The position numbers were made by a program, and so were the translations under genes. The notes below the pieces were generated by a model. The model worked only from the letters and a program-made list of their open reading frames with translations. It had not been told where the DNA came from and did not search any database. A DNA stretch of 64,000 nt from Dongia sedimenti (GTDB lineage Bacteria; Pseudomonadota; Alphaproteobacteria; Dongiales; Dongiaceae). Position 1 is the first letter of the stretch, and the number at the start of each line of letters is the position of its first letter. Shown here in pieces: positions 1 through 5,890 of this stretch. The stretch covers positions 496,001 to 560,000 of the forward strand of contig JAUYVI010000002.1 of assembly GCA_030715195.1 (NCBI GenBank), given 5' to 3'.

Positions 1-1
1 G

Positions 2-385
2 CCCGCGCCGGTGGTTCCGATGACCATGCAGCCGCAGGGGGCCGGTGGCGATCTGAACGCGGATCGCGCGCAGATCCTGCACATCGCCGCCCAGAGCTTC
101 AAGGACGGCACCATCACGCTGGCGCCCGAGGACAAGACCTACATCGCCCAGCTGATCGCGCAACGCACCGGTCTCTCGCAGCAGGAAGCGGAGAAGCGGG
201 TCGATGACACGATCGCCAAGGCGAAGGCGACGATGGACGAGGCCGCCACCAAGGCGAAGCAGGCCGCCGACGCGGCCCGCAAAGCCGGCGCCGGGCTCGC
301 GCTGTGGTCGTTCATCGCCATGCTGATCGGCGCCTTCGTCGCCTCCTACGCGGCGACCATCGGCGGACGGCATCGCGATATCTGA
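2..385 (+). CDS. Membrane protein of unknown function, 5' partial (C-terminal part)
   Basis: The reading frame is open to the left edge of the window, so the true start probably lies upstream; an internal GTG at 11 or ATG at 20 is possible but neither has a clear ribosome binding site. The visible part has a polar region, then an Ala/Lys-rich amphipathic helix, then one hydrophobic segment (ALWSFIAMLIGAFVASYAA) close to the C-terminus, which suggests a C-terminally anchored inner-membrane protein. I do not recognise a family. The gene ends just before a strong terminator and converges on flhB, so it belongs to a different transcription unit from the flagellar genes. Confidence 0.6.
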   Translation, partial: PAPVVPMTMQPQGAGGDLNADRAQILHIAAQSFKDGTITLAPEDKTYIAQLIAQRTGLSQQEAEKRVDDTIAKAKATMDEAATKAKQAADAARKAGAGLALWSFIAMLIGAFVASYAATIGGRHRDI

Positions 386-405
386 GCGACGCCGACTTGG
401 ACAGG

Positions 406-437
406 AAGGCCGCCCCGCTCGGGCGGCCTTTTTCTTT
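406..437 (+). terminator. Rho-independent terminator
   Basis: A perfect 10-bp stem (AAGGCCGCCC at 406-415, GGGCGGCCTT at 421-430) with a 5-nt loop is followed by TTTCTTT. It sits 20 bp after the stop of the left-edge gene. The T tract overlaps the flhB stop codon on the other strand, so the hairpin separates the two convergent units; the reverse side has no T run. Confidence 0.85.
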
Positions 438-1500
438 AGAGCTTCCGCCGCTTCAGGCGGTAGACGTAGCCGATGACCTCAGCCACGGCCTTGTAGAATT
501 CCGGTGTGATCTCCTGGTCGATATCGACCGCGGCGTAGAGGCCGCGGGCGAGCGGCGGGTTCTCCACCACCGGCACGTCGTTCTCGGCGGCGATCTCGCG
601 GATCTTCTGCGCGACCTTGTCGACACCCTTCGCCACCACCTTCGGCGAGGCCATCTGGGCATCGTATTTCAGCGCCACCGCATAGTGGGTCGGGTTGGTG
701 ACGACCACGTCGGCCTTCGGCACCTCCGCCATCATGCGCTTGCGGGCGCGCTCCATGCGGAGCTGACGCAGGCGGCCCTTGATCAACGGGTCGCCCTCGC
801 TCTCGCGCATCTCGTCCTTGATCTCCTGCCGCGACATGCGCAGGCCCTTGATGTGCTCGTAGCGCTGATAGAGCACGTCGGCCAAAGCAATCACCACCAT
901 CGCGGCGAAGACGGTGAACAGCAGGCGCTTCAGGAGATCGGCGATCACGCCCAGCAGCTGCGCGGCCTCCATGCCGATCAGCTTGTGGAGATCGCCCACC
1001 GACGGCGTGATGACCACGTAGACGATGGCGCCGACCAGCACGATCTTCAGCAGGCCCTTCAGGAAGTCGCTCAAGGAGCGCATGGAGAAGATGCGCTTGA
1101 GGCCGGCCAGCGGCGAGATCTTCTCCAGGGAGGGCATCAGCGACTCGCCCGACAGGATCAGGCCGAATTGCAGATAGCCGGCACCGAAGGCGGCCAGCAG
1201 CGCGATCACCAGCGGCGCGGCCCCGGCCAACAGGATCAGGCCGAGCAGCTTCCAGCCCATGGTGGTCAGATGGCCGATATCGGTCGGCACCATGTCCGGC
1301 GTCTCGATGAAGGGCAGCGACATGTTGACGATGTCGCGGGCCATGGCGCCGCCGAACACCACGACCGAGAGCGTGAGCGCGAGGATCATCAGGACGTTGT
1401 TGACCTCCTGCGACTTCGCAACCTGGCCCTGGTCCCGCGCTTCCTGGAGTTTTCGCCCGGTCGGGTCTTCGGTTTTTTGTGAGCTGTCGCTCTCAGCCAT
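436..1500 (-). CDS. flhB: Flagellar type III secretion export gate protein FlhB
   Basis: FlhB is the substrate-specificity switch of the flagellar type III export apparatus in the inner membrane. The 354-residue protein has the family layout: a polar N-terminus, four membrane segments (about residues 35-210), a basic linker, and a cytoplasmic domain with the autocleavage motif N269-P-T-H272 followed by the YAVAL strand. Length matches E. coli FlhB (382) and alphaproteobacterial homologues. It is the last gene of the leftward operon flgB-flgC-fliE-fliQ-fliR-flhB, nine bases after fliR. A stand-alone protein resembling its C-terminal domain is encoded at 3977-4402. Confidence 0.97.
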   Translation of the reverse strand: MAESDSSQKTEDPTGRKLQEARDQGQVAKSQEVNNVLMILALTLSVVVFGGAMARDIVNMSLPFIETPDMVPTDIGHLTTMGWKLLGLILLAGAAPLVIALLAAFGAGYLQFGLILSGESLMPSLEKISPLAGLKRIFSMRSLSDFLKGLLKIVLVGAIVYVVITPSVGDLHKLIGMEAAQLLGVIADLLKRLLFTVFAAMVVIALADVLYQRYEHIKGLRMSRQEIKDEMRESEGDPLIKGRLRQLRMERARKRMMAEVPKADVVVTNPTHYAVALKYDAQMASPKVVAKGVDKVAQKIREIAAENDVPVVENPPLARGLYAAVDIDQEITPEFYKAVAEVIGYVYRLKRRKL

Positions 1501-1509
1501 CGGCGGCCC

Positions 1510-2286
1510 TCACTGCGACAGGAACGGCCCGATCTGCCGTTCGTAGCTGTCGAGGAACCAGATCATCATCGAAGAGAGGGTCACCGCCAGCAGGCCGAGG
1601 CCGATCAGCAGCTGGGCCGGCATGGCGACGAAGAAGACCTGCAGGGTCGGCATCAGCCGCGCCAGCAGGCCCATGGCGCCGGTGAAGACCAGGCCGTAGA
1701 CCAGGAACGGCGCCGACATCTGGACCGCCAGGGCGAAGCTGTCGGAGACGGCGCGGGCATCGAAATTCGCGAAATCGCCGAGCGGCGGCAGCCGCCCGGG
1801 CGGCATCACCGCATAGGTGCCGACCAGCGCCTGCAGCGTGGTGTGGTCGAGGCCGGTCGCGAAGATGAGCACCAGGGTGACGACGATCAGGAAGTTGCCG
1901 GTGACGGCGGCCTGCTGCGCGGTGGTCGGATCGACCGAGAGCGCGTTGGCGATGCCGGTCTGCAGCGCGATGATGCTGCCCGCGGAGAGCACCGCCATCA
2001 TGATGATGCGGCAGAGGCTGCCGAAGAAGAGGCCGATGCCGATCTCGGTCGTCAGGGCCATGACGAAGCGGTCGAGATCGGCCGGCAGGACCGGGACCTT
2101 GTCGGCCAGCATCGGCATGAGGGCCAGCGAGAACATCAAGGCGAAGATCAGGCGCACGCGCGGCGGCACATAGGCCTCGCCCCAGCCGGGAATCAGCATG
2201 ATCGCGGAGCCGACCCGGCAGAACACCATGAAGAACTGGAAGATGCTGCCGTTGAGCAGCGATTCGAGGGTCTCGCCCGGCGGCAT
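1510..2286 (-). CDS. fliR: Flagellar biosynthetic protein FliR
   Basis: FliR, with FliP and FliQ, builds the helical export gate through which rod, hook and filament subunits pass. The 258-residue product has about six hydrophobic segments and the typical N-terminal run (FQFFMVFCRVGSAIMLIPG) in which FliR proteins carry a conserved F-R-G pattern. It lies four bases downstream of fliQ and nine upstream of flhB, so the three gate genes are almost certainly co-transcribed and translationally linked. Length and position in the operon both agree with the family. Confidence 0.96.
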   Translation of the reverse strand: MPPGETLESLLNGSIFQFFMVFCRVGSAIMLIPGWGEAYVPPRVRLIFALMFSLALMPMLADKVPVLPADLDRFVMALTTEIGIGLFFGSLCRIIMMAVLSAGSIIALQTGIANALSVDPTTAQQAAVTGNFLIVVTLVLIFATGLDHTTLQALVGTYAVMPPGRLPPLGDFANFDARAVSDSFALAVQMSAPFLVYGLVFTGAMGLLARLMPTLQVFFVAMPAQLLIGLGLLAVTLSSMMIWFLDSYERQIGPFLSQ

Positions 2287-2290
2287 AAAA

Positions 2291-2551
2291 TCAGCCGACG
2301 ATGCGCTGCATCAGCTGCTCGGTGAAATCCGTCAGCACATGCAGCATGAAGGGCGCCAGCAGCAGCAGGGAGACGAAGACCACCAGGATCTTCGGCACGA
2401 AAGTGAGGGTCGCTTCCTGGATCTGGGTCAGGGCCTGGAACAGCGAGATGACGAGACCGACGATCAGCGAGATCAACATGATCGGCGCGGCGACCTTCAG
2501 CACCACGATCACCGCGTCCCGGCTGACCTCCAACAGCGCCGCTTCATCCAT
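2291..2551 (-). CDS. fliQ: Flagellar biosynthetic protein FliQ
   Basis: This 86-residue protein has two long hydrophobic helices separated by a short polar turn, the standard FliQ hairpin. The motif VGLVISLFQALTQIQE is diagnostic for the family and corresponds to the conserved loop around the gate constriction. It is placed between fliE and fliR in the leftward operon. Four to five copies of FliQ normally pack around FliP/FliR. Confidence 0.96.
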   Translation of the reverse strand: MDEAALLEVSRDAVIVVLKVAAPIMLISLIVGLVISLFQALTQIQEATLTFVPKILVVFVSLLLLAPFMLHVLTDFTEQLMQRIVG

Positions 2552-2577
2552 GAGAATACTCTCGCGCGCCGGATGCC

Positions 2578-2898
2578 TTAGATCGGCATCCGCAGGATTT
2601 CCTGGTAGGCGGCGACCGCCTTGTCGCGGACCGCGGTGACCGCCTGGAGGGTCACTTCCGCCGCGGAGACCGCCGTCACCACATCGGTGACATTGGCCTT
2701 GCCGGCCGTCGCCATCAAGGACTGCTTCTCCGATTCCGCACCGGTCTTGACCGAATCGGTGGCGGCCTTCTTCAGCAGATCGCCGAACGTCTCGCCGGCC
2801 GCCGCCGCCGCGCCGTTGTCGCCGGCGACCGAGCCGGTGAGCGCCTTCGCCGCATTGGCGTAGGCGGCAACCGCGTTGCTGATCGTTGTGTTTGCCAT
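2578..2898 (-). CDS. fliE: Flagellar hook-basal body complex protein FliE
   Basis: FliE is the adaptor joining the MS ring to the proximal rod and is needed to open the export gate. The 106-residue sequence has an Ala-rich N-terminal helix, the FGDLLKKA segment, and the conserved C-terminal stretch VTLQAVTAVRDKAVAAYQEI, ending in RMPI as in most FliE proteins. It follows flgC by nine bases and precedes fliQ by 26, consistent with one operon for rod and gate assembly. Confidence 0.95.
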   Translation of the reverse strand: MANTTISNAVAAYANAAKALTGSVAGDNGAAAAAGETFGDLLKKAATDSVKTGAESEKQSLMATAGKANVTDVVTAVSAAEVTLQAVTAVRDKAVAAYQEILRMPI

Positions 2899-2907
2899 CT
2901 CTTAGTC

Positions 2908-3315
2908 CTATCGCAGGAGATCGATGGTGCGCTGGAGCATGCCGCGCGAGACCTCGATCACCTTGAGATTGGCCTCATACGAGCGCTGGGCCTCGCGCAT
3001 GTCGTTCATTTCGATCAGCGCGTTCACGTTGGGCAGCTTCACATAGCCCGACCGGTCCGCGGCCGGATTGTTCGGGTCGTATCTGCGGGTGAACTCGCTG
3101 GGGTCGAGGCCGACCTTCTTCACCTTGACCAGGTTGACGCCCAGCTCGCGATCGAGCGCGTTCTGGAAGGTGATGGTCTTGCGGCGGTAGGGATCGCCGC
3201 CCGGAACCTCGGAGACCGAGTCCACATTGGCGACGTTCTCCGAGATGACCCGGAGGCGCTCGCCCTGCACCCGCATGCCGGCGGCGGAGATCATCAGCGA
3301 TTCCATCAAGTCCAT
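2908..3315 (-). CDS. flgC: Flagellar basal-body rod protein FlgC
   Basis: FlgC is a proximal rod subunit exported by the flagellar type III system. The 135-residue protein opens with the rod/hook signature SLMISAAGMRVQGERLRVISENVANVDS in interrupted form (residues 6-33) and closes with the coiled-coil motif MNDMREAQRSYEANLKVI typical of rod proteins. The gene lies between flgB and fliE with short spacers, as in most alphaproteobacterial flagellar operons. Confidence 0.96.
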   Translation of the reverse strand: MDLMESLMISAAGMRVQGERLRVISENVANVDSVSEVPGGDPYRRKTITFQNALDRELGVNLVKVKKVGLDPSEFTRRYDPNNPAADRSGYVKLPNVNALIEMNDMREAQRSYEANLKVIEVSRGMLQRTIDLLR

Positions 3316-3340
3316 GCGCGGTCTCCTGAAACGCCCTTGG

Positions 3341-3745
3341 TTAAGCGCCGCGACCGATCGCGGTCTTCAGCATGTCCACATGCTTGCGGTAGAGATTGAC
3401 GATCTGGCTGTAATCCGCCTGGGTCTGCGAGAGCTTCATCATCTGCTCCTCGATCACGACCGAGTTGCCGGCAGGCGCCGTCTCGTAGGTCTTCTTCTGC
3501 TTCTTCGAATCCACCGGGTCGGCGGGCGGGATGGTGCCGACCATGTGCTTCGGATTGGTCCGCTCCGGCTCCACCGCGGCCAGTTTCTTCAGGTGGTCGC
3601 CGAAATCGAGCGGCACCACGTCCTTCGGCTGGTATTGCGGCGTGTCGGAATTGGCGATGTTGGTGGCGATGACCTTCTCGCGGGCGCCGAGCCAGTTCAT
3701 CCGCTCGGTCAGGCGATGAAAGAGGGGTATGTTGAAGAGGTCCAT
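3341..3745 (-). CDS. flgB: Flagellar basal-body rod protein FlgB
   Basis: FlgB is the first rod subunit assembled on the MS ring. The 134-residue protein has the N-terminal rod motif (ANIANSDTPQY near residue 30) and the C-terminal amphipathic segment ADYSQIVNLYRKHVDML. It is the first gene of the leftward flgB-flgC-fliE-fliQ-fliR-flhB operon. Its upstream region (3746-3976) is shared with the divergent flhX-like gene and carries CtrA-type boxes at 3802-3816 and 3922-3937, which suggests class II flagellar control by CtrA. Confidence 0.95.
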   Translation of the reverse strand: MDLFNIPLFHRLTERMNWLGAREKVIATNIANSDTPQYQPKDVVPLDFGDHLKKLAAVEPERTNPKHMVGTIPPADPVDSKKQKKTYETAPAGNSVVIEEQMMKLSQTQADYSQIVNLYRKHVDMLKTAIGRGA

Positions 3746-3801
3746 CGAATCCAGTCGCCGCCAGCCATTTCGCGCTCGCCGGGATCATGCCGCCCAACCC
3801 C

Positions 3802-3816
3802 TTAACGGGCCGTTAA
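3802..3816 (-). promoter_or_regulatory. CtrA-box-like site, flgB/flhX divergent promoter region
   Basis: TTAA-N7-TTAA with a fully palindromic core (TTAACGG-G-CCGTTAA). The CtrA consensus is TTAA-N7-TTAAC; here the last C is missing on both strands. The centre lies about 64 bp upstream of the flgB start codon, a usual place for activator binding near the -35 region. No convincing -10 hexamer could be picked out. Confidence 0.5.
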
Positions 3817-3840
3817 TTTGCCTAAAATGCTCGGCAAATT
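3815..3840. repeat. Inverted repeat between the divergent flagellar operons
   Basis: AATTTGCC (3815-3822) and GGCAAATT (3833-3840) are perfect 8-bp arms around a 10-bp spacer. The repeat overlaps the edge of the CtrA-like box at 3802-3816. It may be a dimeric regulator site; each arm also begins with GG and has GC ten bases later, a weak sigma-54-like pattern on both strands. Confidence 0.45.
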
Positions 3841-3921
3841 TGGCGCAAAATCCGACACTTAGCGCGACGGACCGGGAAGTCTTTGATTCGACGGGGTTTT
3901 GCCGGCACCTTCAGGCGGGCT

Positions 3922-3937
3922 GTTAACCCGGCATTAA
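3922..3937 (-). promoter_or_regulatory. CtrA box upstream of the flhX-like gene
   Basis: Read on the minus strand this is TTAA-TGCCGGG-TTAAC, a full match to the CtrA consensus TTAA-N7-TTAAC. It ends 40 bp before the ATG of the flhX-like gene on the plus strand and lies about 180 bp from flgB on the minus strand, so it could serve either operon. Confidence 0.6.
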
Positions 3938-3976
3938 GCAAGCGATGCGATGCTGCGGCGGCAAAAGGGAGCTCCC

Positions 3977-4402
3977 ATGGCCTCTTCCGACCGCGACAAA
4001 GGTAAAGGCGATACCGAGTCCGAGGATCCGATCGGTCCGCGCCGGCCGCGCTGGGGCGAGCGGCGCCCGCAGGCGCCGATCGCCATCGCGCTCGACTACA
4101 AGAAAGGCGGCCAACTGGATCCCAAGGCGGGGCCGCGGGTCGCCGCCACCGGCAAGGGCGCCGTCGCCGAGCAGATCCTGCAGATCGCCTTCGAGCGCGG
4201 CATTCCCGTGCGCGAGGATGCCGATCTCGCCCAGATCCTCTCGACCCTCGAGGTCGACAGCGTGATCCCGGTCGATGCGCTCGCCGCCGTCGCCGAGATC
4301 CTCTCCTATCTCTACCGCCTGAACGGCAAGGTCATGGATGGCCGCAGCGGCGCCGGGGACGGCGACCCGGATGCCGGCGACGGCGAGGGAGCACCGCGAT
4401 GA
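3977..4402 (+). CDS. FlhX-like protein (stand-alone FlhB C-terminal domain homologue)
   Basis: The 141-residue product matches the cytoplasmic domain of FlhB after its autocleavage site: the strand AIALDYKKG, the AKG-type segment (AATGKGAVAEQI), the IPVRED-LA region, and the final VAEILSYLYRLNG helix. It has no membrane helices and no NPTH motif. Such stand-alone domains (FlhX in Campylobacter, YlqH in Bacillus) are known to be able to replace the cleaved FlhB fragment. The ATG at 3977 was chosen because AAAGGGAG lies six bases upstream. It heads a rightward operon with the next small gene, fliO and fliP, and overlaps the next start codon by ATGA. The N- and C-terminal tails are charged and probably disordered. 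Confidence 0.8.
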   Translation: MASSDRDKGKGDTESEDPIGPRRPRWGERRPQAPIAIALDYKKGGQLDPKAGPRVAATGKGAVAEQILQIAFERGIPVREDADLAQILSTLEVDSVIPVDALAAVAEILSYLYRLNGKVMDGRSGAGDGDPDAGDGEGAPR

Positions 4403-4728
4403 GCGCCACCGGACATCAGATCGAAGAGTCGATCGAGCAGCTGGCCGCCATGATCGAGGGCGCCCAGCAGATGGCCGAGGCCGGGCAGATCGTCGAGCTC
4501 GACGTGCTGGCGCTGAAGATCGCCGTGCTGACCGATGCCCTCAGCGACAAGGAAGAGGTCGAGCGGCCGAACCCCCTGGTGCCGAGGCTCGAGCATCTGG
4601 TGGAGGCGCTCAATCATCTGGAGCTCACGCTCCGGAAACGCAACGTCAACCTGGCGCTCGACCTGCAGCAGGCCGACCGACTCCTGCGCGCCCAGGTCGC
4701 CTATCGCAGCGAGCGGACCGACAATTGA
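4399..4728 (+). CDS. Small coiled-coil protein of unknown function in flagellar operon
   Basis: A 109-residue soluble, mainly helical protein. Residues 5-50 and 60-100 look like two long amphipathic helices (IEESIEQLAAMIEGAQQMAE; HLVEALNHLELTLRKRNVN) separated by a Pro-containing linker, suggesting an antiparallel coiled coil. No Cys, no signal peptide, no membrane segment. It overlaps the flhX-like gene by four bases and precedes fliO, so a role in export or assembly chaperoning is reasonable, but this is inference from position only. I do not recognise a named family. Confidence 0.75.
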   Translation: MSATGHQIEESIEQLAAMIEGAQQMAEAGQIVELDVLALKIAVLTDALSDKEEVERPNPLVPRLEHLVEALNHLELTLRKRNVNLALDLQQADRLLRAQVAYRSERTDN

Positions 4729-4785
4729 GCGCTCGATTGGTGCAACGCGTTTGCGGCAACGGCTCCAACCGGCTAAATCTCCTTC

Positions 4786-5121
4786 ATGGAATTTGACACC
4801 TATCTCCGTTTCATCCTGGTCCTGATCTTCGTCCTCGGCCTGGTCTTCGCGCTCGGCTGGGTGTTGAAGCGCTGGGGAATCAGCGGCAGCGCGCTGCCGG
4901 GCAAGGGGCGAAGGCTCGGTGTGGTCGAGACCGCGTTCCTGGGACCGAAGCACCGCCTGATCCTGGTGCGGCGCGACGAGGTCGAGCATCTGGTGCTGAT
5001 CGGACCGACCTCGAGCGAGGTCGTGGAATCCGGCATCGTCAACGGCAAGGGCGGCGCGCGCCAGAGTTTCCAGGCACTGGTCAAGGCCGAGACCGCGCCG
5101 CGGAACGAGGGCGAAGCATGA
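4786..5121 (+). CDS. fliO: Flagellar biosynthetic protein FliO
   Basis: FliO helps assemble the FliP ring of the export gate. The 111-residue protein has one N-terminal membrane helix (YLRFILVLIFVLGLVFALGW), then a cytoplasmic beta-rich domain with the family pattern L-G-V-V-E-T-x-x-L-G-P-K-H-R-L-I-L-V-R-R-D and HLVLIGP. Length and pattern fit the short FliO proteins of alphaproteobacteria. Its stop codon overlaps the fliP start (ATGA), as in many fliO-fliP pairs. Confidence 0.92.
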   Translation: MEFDTYLRFILVLIFVLGLVFALGWVLKRWGISGSALPGKGRRLGVVETAFLGPKHRLILVRRDEVEHLVLIGPTSSEVVESGIVNGKGGARQSFQALVKAETAPRNEGEA

Positions 5122-5882
5122 AGCGGCTGCGCCTGCTCTCCTGGATCTCGCTGGGCGTTCTCGGGATCGTGGGCGCCGTTCTGCTGATCCATCCCGCCTT
5201 CGCCCAGAGCATGACGCTCGATCTCGGACCCGGCGAGCGCGGCGCCTTCACCGGCAAGGTGATCCAGCTCATCGCGCTGATGACGGTCTTGAGCCTGGCG
5301 CCGGGCATCCTGGTGATGGTGACCTCGTTCACCCGGATGGTCGTCGTCCTGTCGATCCTGCGCTCGGCGATCGGCGCGACCGGCACGCCGCCCAACATGG
5401 TGCTGGTCAGCCTGGCCATGTTCCTGACCGCCTTCGTGATGGCGCCGACCTTCGAGCAGGCCTACACCAACGCGGTTCAGCCCTTGATGGCCGAGCAGAT
5501 CACCGAGGAGCAGGCGTTCACCCGCGGCGTGGCGCCGTTCCGCACCTTCATGCTGGCGCAGGTGCGCGAGAAGGACCTCGCTTTGTTCATCGACATGTCG
5601 AATGCCGGACCGATCGCCACGCCGGAGGAGACGCCGCTCAAGGCGCTGATCCCCGCCTTCATGGTGAGCGAGCTCCGGCGCGCCTTCGAGATCGGCTTCC
5701 TGGTCTACCTGCCGTTCCTGATCATCGACATGGTGGTCGCCTCGGTGCTGATGGCCATGGGCATGATGATGCTGCCGCCGGTGATGATCGCCCTGCCCTT
5801 CAAGCTGATCTTCTTCGTGATGGTGGACGGCTGGTACCTGATCGCCGGCAGCCTGGTGCGGAGCTTCAATCCGGCCGGGTAG
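5118..5882 (+). CDS. fliP: Flagellar biosynthetic protein FliP
   Basis: FliP forms the pentameric core of the export gate. The 254-residue protein has a cleavable N-terminal signal (residues 1-28, ending AFAQS), then the conserved blocks SFTRMVVVLSILRSA-G-T, FIDM, IPAFMVSELRRAFEIGF and a C-terminal MMMLPPVMIALPFKLIFFVMVDGW. All are classic FliP signatures. It is the last gene of the rightward operon and ends eight bases from the convergent AMIN/TPR gene. Confidence 0.97.
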   Translation: MKRLRLLSWISLGVLGIVGAVLLIHPAFAQSMTLDLGPGERGAFTGKVIQLIALMTVLSLAPGILVMVTSFTRMVVVLSILRSAIGATGTPPNMVLVSLAMFLTAFVMAPTFEQAYTNAVQPLMAEQITEEQAFTRGVAPFRTFMLAQVREKDLALFIDMSNAGPIATPEETPLKALIPAFMVSELRRAFEIGFLVYLPFLIIDMVVASVLMAMGMMMLPPVMIALPFKLIFFVMVDGWYLIAGSLVRSFNPAG

Positions 5883-5890
5883 CGGCCTCG

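Noticed and set aside
3832..3847. Possible sigma-54 promoter upstream of the flhX-like gene
   Set aside because: GG and GC are ten bases apart but the flanking bases match poorly (CGGCA at -24 and GCGCA at -12), far weaker than the site at 15804.
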